DNA of 64,000 nucleotides, taken from the NCBI GenBank assembly GCA_963682055.1, contig OY821746.1:25052481-25116480 (forward strand), read 5' to 3'. The DNA comes from Primula veris. Its lineage: Eukaryota > Streptophyta > Magnoliopsida > Ericales > Primulaceae. Positions 38,231 through 49,156 of the stretch are shown here, piece after piece; the stretch's first letter is position 1; each line of letters begins with the position of its first letter. A program made the translations under genes and the position numbers. The notes below the pieces were generated by a model. That model searched no databases and was not told the origin of the DNA. It saw only the letters and a list, made by a program, of their open reading frames with translations.

Positions 38231-39345
38231 TGAAATTCCTATCCGCTGTTCTAGTTGCTGTTATGCAGTTAGGTTTCAAGTATAGTTGCAACCACAGTTG
38301 GAACCTAAGTATAATGATGGACAGAACAGTAAAGTTAAATGTACTTGAATTAAATCACACGCATATTTAACAACGGAGTTCACCCAACTGGGCTACGTAT
38401 CCGGGGCACTCACCCAGATTATGATATTATAAAAGCTTACAATATAAGATTTAAGTCTTAATGAAAAACTCTCAGACTCACTCTACATTTTTCTGCCTAT
38501 ATCTTTATTGCTCCTACCTTATAACTATCACTCAAAATATCAATGACATCCCACCATTGTTTTTCATTTAAAAGCTCACGGTGTATTCTCTCAAGAATGA
38601 ATTCTTTATAATTTAGAACACACTTTTTACACGCAAAGTTATCAACTATTTATAGGAGTATAAACATCTTCTTTCTTCAAGATCTTGACGATTGCTTTTG
38701 ACTCTTTTAATTGACTTCAATCTTTTCATATTGCACGAGATACTTCAGCGTAGGATTGACCTCAATCTTGATAAGTTAATACATGTTAATAACTAGCTTG
38801 GAAATAGGAGTTAGTCTTTTCCTAAAATAAGGAACATATAAGATAGTATCTTTTGGATAAAATCTTTCTGAATATATTTTGAAACATTAACTCCATATAT
38901 TATTCATTCTAAAATAGATCATACTGATTTTGATAGGTAACATAGATTGAATTAATTGATAAAAACTTACATGAAAATAGAGATCTAGTTTAACTAATTT
39001 AAAGGAAACATATCTATATAAACTAATCTACTTATATATTTTAGCTAACATATTTTTCCTTATCACTTTAATATTCTCAATATACACAAACTAAATCTTT
39101 TAAGAACATATGAGAATATATCCGGCATATTTTAAAACAAATAAACATTATTAAAGAATAGTAATGCAGAAATACAAAACTTGACAGAATCCTGCAGAAC
39201 AGCATGTTGAAATTGTGGTTGCAACTGAGGTTGCAACCTCACTTGTAAACTTAAATCTGTCTCAATTCTTAACAATCAACTAGGATTATTTAGTTCAAAC
39301 CAATAGATAACAAATAGTTTATAGGACAGAAATGTGGTCCTAAGA
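38231..39345 (-). repeat. 5' LTR of the copia element
   Basis: A 1115-bp direct repeat of 28411-29467, starting TGAAAT and ending CCTAAGA on the plus strand. It is flanked on the outside by the duplicated GATAT (39346-39350). The outer end carries two GTTGCAAC motifs at about 39,218-39,237. Confidence 0.93.
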
Positions 39346-39797
39346 GATATTTTAGGCCTAATCCACCATTCACTAATTCTAATACCACCTATACATGATA
39401 TTAGAAATGATGCTATTCATTGATATCTAATTGGATTATATATCCCAACTCATTTAGCCTAAACAAACAGATGACTTGTGGATCTACATGATAACTAAGT
39501 CTAATCCCATGAATATAATAATCATATGAATATAATCCTTCTAGCAAACAAGACCTAAGTGTGTTGAGTGTCTGAGTCCACGTCGTTAAATAAAAATCCA
39601 CCAGACGATAAAATATGCAGTTGAAAAAGAAGCCATTCAATTTTTATCCAAGAGAAAAACGAATCTGCCTCATTTTCTATATTTGCCAAATGCCAGGTAC
39701 CCTTAAATTATCAAAAAAAAAAAGACAACTGTATAACTACAACATTTGCATGCTTCAAACGTGTGACATTCCCCAGAAAATTTTAAATGAGAAATCA

Positions 39798-39958
39798 TAT
39801 TGGTACCCATAAATCTTAACGAAAAAACTTACATACTAACATGACGGATTATGTGTACTAATTAGTTTTATTTTGATATTAAAAACATATTTTATTTAAA
39901 TTATAATTGGTCTATATAATCCGTCACGTCAACGGGTAAGATTTTTGGATGACCATAA
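39798..39958. mobile_element. small inverted-repeat element (MITE candidate)
   Basis: The left part (CATGACGGATTATGTGTACTAAT) and right part (TATAATCCGTCACGTC) are inverted copies. The similarity extends outward through a CATAAATCTTA-like word on both sides, with an 18-base insertion in the left arm. It is about 160 bp long and non-coding. The target duplication is not clear. Confidence 0.5.
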
Positions 39959-40249
39959 CAATACTCTTTTTATTAAATATTTCCAAATTTTTGAAACTAA
40001 CTAGACTTTCCACGCATAAAGCTTAATCGACTAAGCTGGAAAAGTGACCAACAAAAAATGACAAAAATAAAAAAGCAAGCAACGTCTTAAATCAATTTAA
40101 TATAAACTAGTTCTATATTTTTTATACATTGTCCAACAGTGACCAAAATTTAAGCTTTTAGGATGAAAATGTCCCTCAAGAGTCAAGAAAACGTAAATTG
40201 GAAAAATAATGCCTTGAATCTAATATTTTAAAGCAGTTCAGTAGGCCAG

Positions 40250-40630
40250 CAAGGACCAGCTTTTAACGTGTACGATGGAAATTCCCCTCAATAAAAAAAA
40301 GCAGAAACATTTTTTTTAAAAATAAGCTGTGTTGAACCGTTGATTTCTAACTACTCGTAGTTCCAAAGTTCCGAAATTAGACCAACAATCACTAAAAGCT
40401 AAATTCCTAATATACTAACAAGTAAAATTTCCTTCAAGGACGAGATTTTAATTAACTTGTACAATGGAGAATCCCCTCAATAAAGAAAAAAAGTCAACAT
40501 TTTTTTTAAACAAGCTTTGTGTTGAACCGTTAATTTTCGAACTAGTTTCAAACGTATGAAATTAGACCAACAATCAACAAAAGCTAAATTCCTAATTTAG
40601 TAACATGGAAAATGTCCTTCAAGTACCTAG
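40250..40630. repeat. 189-bp tandem duplication upstream of the first desaturase gene
   Basis: Two diverged direct copies with a period of 189 bases. Shared words include CCCCTCAATAAA (40284 and 40473), GTGTTGAACCGTT and AAATTAGACCAACAATCA. They lie about 0.5-0.9 kb upstream of the desaturase start codon, so they could be in its distal promoter. Confidence 0.75.
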
Positions 40631-41006
40631 AAAGGAAAAAACAAACAAAGAAACCCTCTTGTTTCTTGTAAATTGTAATAAGTTTTTTTAATTTATAACA
40701 GTAATTCCATCTTTATCAAAATTAATTTATTAAGTAGACCCCCAAGGCAACAATGACTGAAGCTAAAGTTCCCTACGTACGTATTAAACACCGTCAAATA
40801 ACAGAGAAGCAAAGTTGAAAAAACTATCAATTTTCTAATCAAATAAGATATTTTCAAGTAGTTCCAAATTTCCAATGTATACTTGCCTCACTGTATCTGT
40901 GTGATATTGATAACGTGATAAAGTGATAACGTATCTCCCCCTACCACCCTTTTTTTTAATATTTCCTACAAAAAAACAAATACTAATGAAATAACACCCC
41001 TCTGTA

Positions 41007-41021
41007 AATATATATATATAA
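41007..41021 (+). promoter_or_regulatory. putative TATA box of the first desaturase gene
   Basis: An AATATATATATATAA tract lies about 75-90 bases upstream of the ATG at 41096. No other ATG occurs between it and that start, which supports the start choice. Confidence 0.45.
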
Positions 41022-41095
41022 TCCCAAACAAACACTGTCACTTGCTTACACTTGCAAAACAAACTCAACCCACGTTACTTATCCCTTTTCCCCAA

Positions 41096-42484
41096 ATGGA
41101 AAACACATCTCCACCACCACCTACTAACACCAATTCCAACCCCATGACTAAGACCATCTACATAACCAGCTCAGAACTTGAAAAACATAACAAGCCAGGT
41201 GACCTATGGATATCAATTCACGGTCAAGTTTACGACGTTTCTTCCTGGGCTGCGCTTCACCCGGGGGGCATCGCTCCCCTTCTCGCCCTTGCAGGACATG
41301 ATGTGACCGACGCTTTCCTCGCTTACCATCCCCCTTCTACCTCCCGCCTCCTCCCTCCCTTCTCCACCAACCTCCTTTTAGAAAAACATTCCGTGTCCGA
41401 GACCTCTTCTGACTATCGCAAACTTCTAGACAGCTTTCATAAGATGGGCATGTTTCGTGCCAGGGGCCACACTGCCTACGCAACCTTTGTCATTATGATA
41501 CTTATGTTGGTTTCCTCTGTGACTGGGGTGCTTTGCAGTGAGAATCCGTGGGTGCATTTGGTTTGTGGAGCGGCAATGGGGTTCGCCTGGATCCAGTGCG
41601 GATGGATAGGTCATGATTCCGGACATTACCGGATAATGACTGACAGGAAATGGAACCGGTTCGCTCAGATCCTGAGCTCAAACTGCCTCCAAGGGATTAG
41701 CATCGGGTGGTGGAAGTGGAACCACAATGCGCACCACATTGCCTGCAATAGTCTGGAGTATGACCCTGACCTCCAGTACATTCCCTTGTTGGTCGTGTCC
41801 CCGAAGTTCTTTAATTCCCTCACTTCTCGTTTCTACAACAAGAAGCTGAACTTCGACGGTGTGTCGAGGTTTTTGGTTCAATACCAGCACTGGTCGTTTT
41901 ATCCGGTCATGTGTGTTGCTAGGCTGAACATGCTTGCGCAGTCGTTTATACTGCTTTTTTCGAGGAGGGAGGTGGCGAACAGGGTGCAGGAGATTCTTGG
42001 ACTAGCGGTTTTTTGGCTTTGGTTTCCGCTCCTGCTTTCTTGCCTTCCTAATTGGGGTGAGAGAATAATGTTTTTGCTCGCGAGCTACTCCGTTACGGGG
42101 ATACAACACGTGCAGTTCAGCTTGAACCATTTCTCATCTGACGTTTACGTGGGGCCACCCGTAGGTAACGATTGGTTTAAGAAACAGACTGCAGGGACAC
42201 TCAACATATCGTGCCCAGCGTGGATGGATTGGTTCCATGGCGGGTTGCAGTTTCAGGTCGAGCACCACTTGTTCCCGCGGATGCCTAGGGGTCAGTTTCG
42301 GAAGATTTCTCCTTTTGTGAGGGATTTGTGTAAGAAACACAATTTGACTTACAATATTGCGTCTTTTACTAAAGCAAATGTGTTGACGCTTGAGACCCTG
42401 AGAAACACAGCCATTGAGGCTCGGGACCTCTCTAATCCGATCCCAAAGAATATGGTGTGGGAGGCTGTTAAAAATGTCGGGTGA
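41096..42484 (+). CDS. SLD: sphingolipid delta-8 desaturase (cytochrome b5 fusion), copy 1
   Basis: A front-end desaturase that introduces a delta-8 double bond into the long-chain base of sphingolipids in the ER membrane. The single exon encodes 462 aa. Residues about 20-95 form a cytochrome b5 domain with heme motif HPGG (55-58) and a second His at 78. Hydrophobic segments lie at about 127-147 and 152-172 and again at 300-340. The three histidine boxes are HDSGH (173-177), HNAHH (210-214) and QVEHH (387-391); Q in place of the first H of box three is diagnostic of front-end desaturases. HDSGH, rather than HDAGH, favours delta-8 sphingolipid over delta-6 acyl-lipid activity, but this inference is weak. 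The ATG at 41096 is chosen because the longer frame upstream has no ATG. Lack of introns is normal in the family. The paralogue is at 47083-48444. Confidence 0.93.
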   Translation: MENTSPPPPTNTNSNPMTKTIYITSSELEKHNKPGDLWISIHGQVYDVSSWAALHPGGIAPLLALAGHDVTDAFLAYHPPSTSRLLPPFSTNLLLEKHSVSETSSDYRKLLDSFHKMGMFRARGHTAYATFVIMILMLVSSVTGVLCSENPWVHLVCGAAMGFAWIQCGWIGHDSGHYRIMTDRKWNRFAQILSSNCLQGISIGWWKWNHNAHHIACNSLEYDPDLQYIPLLVVSPKFFNSLTSRFYNKKLNFDGVSRFLVQYQHWSFYPVMCVARLNMLAQSFILLFSRREVANRVQEILGLAVFWLWFPLLLSCLPNWGERIMFLLASYSVTGIQHVQFSLNHFSSDVYVGPPVGNDWFKKQTAGTLNISCPAWMDWFHGGLQFQVEHHLFPRMPRGQFRKISPFVRDLCKKHNLTYNIASFTKANVLTLETLRNTAIEARDLSNPIPKNMVWEAVKNVG

Positions 42485-43507
42485 AATTGACTATGTGTTT
42501 TGCGATTGGAGCTTCAATTTCGTGATTGTCGTTTAAGGGGGTATACACAATCACCAGATAATCAAACGTTTTCTGTTGTATTTCGTTCTTGTTATTTACA
42601 TCTGTAGATTGGCTTAAGTAACTGATTTGTGTCGAATCGTTAAGCCTAAATACAAGTGTAACAATTTAGTTTCTGTCCAATTTGAGAAATAGAAAAGTTT
42701 GGTTGAGCCTTTTTTTTCTTCTAATTTCTTCAACAGGCTTATTGAGTGCCTTATTTGCCACATACTTAAGCGAAATGCTCCAAGTGCGCTATCCGCAGAT
42801 GTATAAATTGTCTTTTTCGGCTTCAAGTTTTAACTGCATAACGTCATTTAGGCTTATCGTAATGGTTCAAATTAGCTGCTTTTGTTTTGACAATTGCCCT
42901 AAGCAGGCACTGATCATCACTATCAGTTGTTCTTTCCCTGGTAAAAAAGAACTGTTGAATTTAAAACCATTATGGTCTGGTAATTCCTGTTTGCATTTCA
43001 ACTCCTTAAATCATTGTACATGTTTTGGATTTTGAAATTTGTTTAATTCCGAATATCATAGGGAATACTTCTAATCGTTGTTTTAAAAAGCTTGATTCAA
43101 TTCGAAAGATCTTGATTCAAAACTCAAATCTGAAAAGATGGAATAAGTTAGGTATTAAAACTTGTATTTCGGTTTCAGATACACCGATTTTAAAACCTTG
43201 TCCACAACCTTTTTTGCAGTGACCATGTGACAGGTTTTGTTGTACACCAGGTTTATGAATATTATTTCAAGAAACTGCTAAATGACTTGGCTCCAAGTAC
43301 CAAGAGATAATATCACAAAGAAACCAACAAAAAGACAGATGGACTTAACTAAAGATATTAATTACACAATAATAAGTGTGCGGGTTTAAAGTAGGTTGAA
43401 TGAGTCCTTCAAGGGAACTAAATAATTTCTCTAATAATAAACCTAAGCAGTCTTTTTAGACCAATCTTAAACATAGCTTATTCGTTGTATCTAGACAAAC
43501 CTTAGCA
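42485..43507. other. 3' flank of the first desaturase gene, nothing else recognised
   Basis: Contains the desaturase 3' UTR and unremarkable intergenic DNA. Direct repeat AAACCTTAGCA at 43497-43507 is the left target duplication of the next element. Confidence 0.5.
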
Positions 43508-43641
43508 GAGTAAGTGGTTGGTAGCCATGTGCTTGTTACCCGAGTATATCACGCTCACCGTCAGGGTTCGAACCCTGTCGCCTGCGAAGTTTCGTAGGTT
43601 TTATCTCCAAAGAAAGGATAAAAAAAAAAAAAGAAAAAGAT
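43508..43641 (+). mobile_element. tRNA-derived SINE, copy A, with 11-bp target duplication
   Basis: A 134-bp element with an A-box-like TGGTTGGTAGCC, a good pol III B box GGTTCGAACCC at about 43564-43574, and an A-rich tail (about 43,620-43,641). It is flanked by AAACCTTAGCA (43497-43507) and AAACTTTAGCA (43642-43652), 10 of 11 identical. These are the hallmarks of LINE-mobilised retroposition. It is not a functional tRNA: the 5' half does not fold into a cloverleaf with the 3' half. Confidence 0.85.
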
Positions 43642-44407
43642 AAACTTTAGCATCATCGCTTTTATATTACCTGGAAAACTGTGAAACGCGATGACTGTGG
43701 AATCAGACCAGTTTTGAGAACATAATTTACTTGTTTGTAGATACCTTCTAGTGGAAATATTTGCAATCGAACAAATTAATACTCTAGCACCAGTAGTCAG
43801 TTTAAAATAGTGCTGAGTAAGGTATAGTGGGAGAAGGTTCATAGCTGTATGTTGAATTTAAGCTTTAATGAAGAGTAAAAATAAATATATCAACAAATTG
43901 AAATATGTTAACAATATATGTAGTAAACCATAGCAGAAAGAACAGAAACTGTGTTGAAAATCTATACATTATGCACATTTTAGGAACTCAAATGGGTACA
44001 ATAGGACACTAAATTAATTTCGTTGGAGTTGTTTGGTCACTTAATTTTGTCTTGGGTACTAATTTGTTGGCTCTTTATTTGTTTAGACCTTTGATTTAAG
44101 TTATAGAGGTATATTAACTCCCTCTATCACTTTGATGAGAATAAAATGAAGGCTCCCTCTACTAGCTTCTCTTCTTCCGTGTTTCTCGCCAAATCATGGT
44201 AGTTTCTCTCCTCTGTTTCTCCAAATTAGTTCATAAAAAGCCTTAAACAGTTCCCAGTTCCAGTGATTTGTGATAGTACAATGTTAGTTTCATATCATTT
44301 CTTGACATAACATTCACAAACATAACTACATGAGAACAAATGAATACACCAACTACCAAGTATTTAATGGGAAAAGACTGAAACCAAGGATAAAAATTGA
44401 TTTATGT

Positions 44408-45452
44408 TTAAAAGAACTTCCCGTGAACAATAACTGGGCCAAATTCATCATATTATGCGTTTGTTATCTACATATTTTGGAATGCATTAAGAGAAGTAAA
44501 TATAGACCTGCCAGTAAACGAAATGTTCTTTTTCTCAGACGGGGTTACCACTTGCTCAGCCTATTAGAGATGCCTGGGAACATAGCGGACCCACCACTAA
44601 GTATAATATTCCCATACGAGTCTTTCCTGATATCCATATTGCTCTTCATGATCGATTCGCGAGCGGTCTCGTGAATGCCAGCAACTTCCTTTCCAATCAG
44701 CGATGGCTGGAATGGCACCTCAACGCAAAGGAATATTTCCACGCTGATGGTGATGACCTTATAAAATTGGAAAAGATTACTACTTTTATGTTGCCACTGT
44801 GAAAATGAGTTGCTAAAACACACCTTGCTTCACGAGAAGATATAAGTGGAATAATTTTAATATGCACTGTATAAATTTGGAGAAACTAACGTCTGCCATC
44901 TTTTCTCATGACTACATTTTTGGTGCGATTGAGTAAGCCACTTCCAGCCGGGGTTGGTGTTTAAGGAATACTTTCTTCGCTCGAAGTGTTAATATGTTTG
45001 ATGTTTGAAGTTCTGCGTTGGTTTTTCTTATGCTGAATTAGAGGTAAAGAAAAGACACCTTAATGTCTGCCACTCAACATGTACATCAACCAGCTTGAAG
45101 CCGTAATCAACTCAATTGCACCATATGTCTTGTAATGTGGAAAAGCGGCGGACATTAATTCCTCTATGCCTCTACCCAGCTTCATCCACTATGGAAACCC
45201 CCTTCGTGTCAATATTAACACGAAGGGTTTTTTCATTTCATCCCATTCCTCAATGACTCTGTATGCAATTGGATTTTTAAAAAATGGAGCATCTCTTTTT
45301 GACATGCTTCATGACCTACATATATATCTTTCTGATCTGTTGCGATATTTGGGACAATAGCTAGTGGAGAATCATCACCTATAAATTGGCCTTTGACTGT
45401 TCTAGTTACGCTGTCGCAAATATTGGTCTGAGACTCTGAATATCATCAACAT
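44408..45452 (-). pseudogene. processed actin pseudogene, nearly full length
   Basis: Read on the minus strand, actin similarity runs in order across the whole segment. The start is an ATG-like triplet at 45450-45452 with GATGATATTCAG, followed by ICDSVTRTVKGQFIGDDSP, QKDIYVGHEA and IEEWDEMKK. The C-terminal half has [56 protein letters not shown] and EFGPVIVHGKFF, with a stop at 44408. The length (1045 bases) is close to an actin coding sequence (about 1134), and the spacing between blocks matches actin. There is no intron after codon 20, where plant actins have a conserved one, so this is a retrocopy. Several stops, at least one frameshift and a short deletion near residue 330 make it non-functional. 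No tail or target duplication was recognised. Confidence 0.85.
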
Positions 45453-47082
45453 AGGTCATTTAGTAAAAGTTATTACGGAATCGCAGAAAAGGCTCAACTT
45501 CTTTGTTTAGATGGAAAAAAATCAGGAAATGAGAATCATAACAAGAATGATGAAGGGTGTGGATCATGGATTTTGATGGATATAAAGAGTCTAGCATAAA
45601 TGATAAACCTTCTGGCTTTTCCTCTTCTTAATTCTTATCAAAAGCCAGTTTGGTTTTATTATTTAGTGATGAAATCACCTAGAATCTATTTTTGTTTGAC
45701 CTTTCTGTATTTAAACAGGTATCAATGCAGAAACATTGCGAGTTTGTCGGTCTTAATTCGAAGAGGGCCGCAGAACTCGTCAAGTGAAGTTCTAACATTT
45801 TTAAAACCCGAACAAATACTACATATGTTCCATTTTTCAAATACTACATTGTATAAATGATTAAGAAATTTATCAGAAAGTATTGTACGACCACCATCTA
45901 TCTTACCACTTATTTTATAATTTCTTACAGAAATACGAACTTCCTATTCTATATTCTCTATTCAGATTACAACAGCGTCATCTGTAGATTGTTATGCGAG
46001 TGACCATTCTGACATTCTAAAATCGCAACAACAATACTCAATTGAATTTCTACAACGCCTTTATACATTTTCAAAGTGATCATTTTCCCCAAAATAATAT
46101 GTGCAGTTATTGATACCAAAGCATTTAAATATTTTCCCTTTTCTATAGTTTACTTCCATGAGGAATCAACAAATTAAGATCAAGCGTAAATAGGTCCAAC
46201 AAGGGAAATCGAGAAGAAACGTAAGTTCCCTTGAAAACGAATAACCATCTTTAAGTTATATCTCTCTCGAAAGAATAAGTATATACAATTTCTAAAAAGC
46301 TGATCTGGCTCGAAGCTAAAGGCTACGCGATTAAGGTAAAGTTTCCCAAGAACCCTATTTGTTAAAGATGATCAAGAAACGGAATTTATCTTTTCTGAAG
46401 AAAAAACGAGGCAAGATAGGCGCAGCTGAAAATAGAATTAAAATATACTTCCCATGTATCGTATTTTTTCAAGGGGTCTGCTTACTAATATCAACTAGGC
46501 ATTAGTATGAACATAAATCAAAGCCCTGATTATGCATTCAGAACTTGGAATGTACGAAGGAACATAAATTGGAAACTGAGATGAATTGATCAAAGCGTTA
46601 GTTTAACGGCTCATGGAAGTAACAGAAGAGCAGTTAACAAAATAATAATACCCGCTTAAAAGGACATTAAGATAATCCAGTATGATGATATTGTTTACAT
46701 GCTTCAACAACTGCTATAATTAGCAAAGAGAGACATAATATGGGGTGGCTAAGTGGCTTAACAAATCAAACAATCGAGCAGCCTTAGGGAAGAAAAAAAA
46801 GCCATCATCAAACTTTTTCTATTTCTCAGATCAAATGGAGTAGTAGAGTAGATTGTTACATTATGTTTTGGCACTCTAATAGAACAGCCTAACAATGGTT
46901 TGCCACAGCCAGAATTGAGCCCATCCGACAAATGTAAATAACAAGAAAGAAATACATTGCAAAACCCTACCAGCACGATCGTATCATGGTGTATATGCCC
47001 CTAGGAAGACAATCAGGATAACACATCGTACACAATTATAACTGAATAAAAGCTTCAACTGCCATCCAAATAACCAACAGTA
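45453..47082. other. intergenic region between actin pseudogene and second desaturase
   Basis: No gene, tandem repeat or transposon end is recognised. The right part should include the 3' UTR of the minus-strand desaturase gene. Confidence 0.5.
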
Positions 47083-48444
47083 CTACCCATGGGTATTCAC
47101 AGCTTCCCACACCAAGTTCTTCGGGACCGGATTGGAAAGGTCACGAGCCTGAATGGCCGCATTTCTCAACGTCCGAAGCGTCAACACGTTGGCCATTGTA
47201 AAAGACGCAATGTTGTAAGACAAATTGTGTTTCTTACACATATCCCTCACAAAAGGAGAGATCTTCCTGAGTTGACTCCTAGGCAAACGCGGGAACAAGT
47301 GGTGCTCGATCTGAAACTGCAAACCGCCATGGAACCAATCCATCCACGAAGGGCACGATATGTTAAGTGTCCCTGCAGTTTGTTTCTCGAACCAGTCATT
47401 GCCTTTTGGCGGACCCACGTAGACGTCTGCCGAGAAATGGTTCAAACAAAACTGCACGTGTTGGATCCCCGTAACAGAAAAGCTCGCGACCACAAATATT
47501 ATCCTCTCGCCCCAGTTAGGAAGGCAAGAAACCAGGAGAGGGTACCAAACCCAAAACACGCCTATCCCGAAAATCTCTTGAACCCTATCGGGCACCTTCC
47601 TACTCGAGAAAAGCAACATAAACGACTGCGCAAACAGATTGATCCTAGCTAAGCACATGACCGGATAAAACGACCAATGCTGGTAGCTAACCAGAAACCT
47701 ACACACTGAATCAAACGTCAGTTTTCTGCCATAGAAACGAGAAGTAAGGGAGTTAAAAAACTTCGAAGACACGACGAAGAAGGGCATGTGCTGGAGGTCC
47801 GGATCGTAATCTAGACTGTTGCAGGCGAGGTGGTGTGCGTTGTGATTCCAATTCCACCACGCGATACTAATCCCAGCAAGGCAGTTTCCGCTCAGGACCT
47901 GCGCGAACCTGTTCCATTTCCTGGTAGACATTATCTGGTAATGCCCGGAGTCGTGACCCAGCCAACCGCTCTGGATCCAGGCCACCCCCATGACCCCTCC
48001 GCTAGCCAGATGCACCCACACATTGTCGCTGTAGAATATTCCAAACAAACTAATAAAAAACAAGGCTACCATGGCGACGAATGTCGCCATGGTAGTATGG
48101 GACTTGGACTTGAACAAGCCTAGTTTATGAAAGTTGTCAAGGAGGTTGCGGTAGTCAGAGGAGGTGGGCGAGACGGAGTATTTTTCTAGAAGGAGGTTGG
48201 TGGAGAGGGGAGGGAGAAGGTGGGAGATGGAAGGGGAATGGTAGGCGAGGAAAGCGTCGGTCACGTCGTTTCCTGCAAGAGCGAGGAGGGGTGCGGTGCC
48301 TCCTGGGTGAAGTGCGGCCCAGGAGGAAACATCGTAAACTTGGCCGTGGATTGATATCCATAGGTCACCTGGTTTGTTATGGGTTTTGAGGTCTGAGCTG
48401 GTTATGTAACTACTGGTCTTGGGGTTTGGTGGTGGATCGGCCAT
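47083..48444 (-). CDS. SLD: sphingolipid delta-8 desaturase (cytochrome b5 fusion), copy 2
   Basis: A paralogue of 41096-42484 with the same role: desaturation of sphingolipid long-chain bases at delta-8 in the ER. The single exon encodes 453 aa, the usual family length. The cytochrome b5 domain has HPGG at 46-49. Histidine boxes are HDSGH (164-168), HNAHH (201-205) and QIEHH (378-382). The N-terminus lacks the longer Pro/Asn-rich extension of copy 1, and the C-terminus NLVWEAVNTHG is the canonical family ending. The ATG at 48444 is preceded by a CA-rich leader with no other in-frame start. The two genes converge tail to tail, 4.6 kb apart, so they arose by an inverted duplication or were later rearranged. 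No lesion is visible. A delta-6 acyl desaturase is the only close alternative. Confidence 0.94.
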   Translation of the reverse strand: MADPPPNPKTSSYITSSDLKTHNKPGDLWISIHGQVYDVSSWAALHPGGTAPLLALAGNDVTDAFLAYHSPSISHLLPPLSTNLLLEKYSVSPTSSDYRNLLDNFHKLGLFKSKSHTTMATFVAMVALFFISLFGIFYSDNVWVHLASGGVMGVAWIQSGWLGHDSGHYQIMSTRKWNRFAQVLSGNCLAGISIAWWNWNHNAHHLACNSLDYDPDLQHMPFFVVSSKFFNSLTSRFYGRKLTFDSVCRFLVSYQHWSFYPVMCLARINLFAQSFMLLFSSRKVPDRVQEIFGIGVFWVWYPLLVSCLPNWGERIIFVVASFSVTGIQHVQFCLNHFSADVYVGPPKGNDWFEKQTAGTLNISCPSWMDWFHGGLQFQIEHHLFPRLPRSQLRKISPFVRDMCKKHNLSYNIASFTMANVLTLRTLRNAAIQARDLSNPVPKNLVWEAVNTHG

Positions 48445-48708
48445 TGTGTATTTTGTGTTTTGGGTTGGTGAGTGAGCTTGTGAGTGGAGTGTGTGTGTGT
48501 TTTATTACTTTTGTAGGAGAATTTGAAAATTGATTTAAAAATAAAAACAAATTTAGAGTTCTATTTATTAAAAAAAACAAATTTAGACTCAACAAACTTA
48601 TCGGTGGATGTGGCTAGCCTGCGTCATTTGTCAATATTTTTATTTTATTTTGATTTGAAAAATCAAATATATTATTGATCGACTTAAAACGTTAAATAAG
48701 AAGAAGCT

Positions 48709-48812
48709 GGTTGATCCAAGTGGTTGACACCTAGTATAACACGTTCATTACCATAATTCGATTTATAACGTATGTGAATCAGATTACCTCCAAAGTGAGT
48801 GTTAGACCATCC
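48709..48812 (+). mobile_element. degenerate tRNA-derived SINE, copy D
   Basis: Similar in order to the other copies: CAAGTGGTTGACACCTAGTATAACACG, split by a decayed B box (ATTCGATTT), then AATCAGATTACCTCCAAAGTGAG. The tail and target duplication are lost. It lies about 270 bases upstream of the minus-strand desaturase start. Confidence 0.6.
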
Positions 48813-49156
48813 GCATCTGATACGTCAAACCATAATTTTATTTAAAATTTGATGATTATGGTATAAAAAGTGACATGTATCATAATCCTTATAAATTGAC
48901 TAAATTTCAGGAAACACAAAATCCATCTTATATAAGGAATGCATATGATAATATAATAGTAAGAAATTATCTTGTGATCCATATTTTTATGGTTGAAATA
49001 TTATTATGATTATTAAATGATAATAAACAAATAAAAAAAACATTATTATAAGAAAATTAATAAGAAAATTAGAATTTTGTGTAAATGTAAACGGTTTCTT
49101 AAAATATATAAAATATGTTAGGTTTAAGCAAATAGTCAAGATTGCTACGCGGTTGG

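Larger units (their letters stand above)
28411..39345 (-). mobile_element. Ty1/copia LTR retrotransposon, Sirevirus-like, inactivated
   Basis: A complete 10.9-kb structure transcribed on the minus strand. The 5' LTR is 38231-39345 and the 3' LTR is 28411-29467, with GATAT duplicated at 28406-28410 and 39346-39350. A tRNA-Met-type primer site and a polypurine tract sit at the expected positions. The order gag, protease, integrase, RT, RNase H is that of copia. The gag N-terminus, two CCHC knuckles and an extra ORF between pol and the 3' LTR point to the Sirevirus (SIRE/Maximus) group. Coding lesions include nonsense codons at 37848, 33826 and 32897, frameshifts near 37460, 36840 and 33230, and a nested solo LTR at 35038-36289. 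It is therefore non-autonomous now. The LTRs differ at roughly 10 positions in a 250-base stretch compared by eye, and by a 44-base indel, so it is not a very recent insertion. Confidence 0.95.

Noticed and set aside
43560..43580. Possible functional tRNA gene (GGTTCGAACCC)
   Set aside because: No cloverleaf can be drawn, and the target duplication and A-rich tail show it is a SINE.
45195..45235. Strong hairpin CCCTTCGTGT/ACACGAAGGG followed by T residues, like a bacterial terminator
   Set aside because: It lies inside the actin pseudogene in nuclear DNA; no plastid or bacterial context surrounds it, so the resemblance is probably accidental.
47089..47652. Long antisense frame opposite desaturase copy 2
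   Set aside because: A shadow of a G+C-rich conserved coding sequence on the other strand; similar shadows occur opposite copy 1.
41096..48444. Delta-6 acyl-lipid desaturase as the primary call for the two cytochrome b5 desaturases
   Set aside because: Both have HDSGH in the first histidine box and the common SLD C-terminus; delta-6 enzymes usually have HDAGH. Kept only as an alternative.
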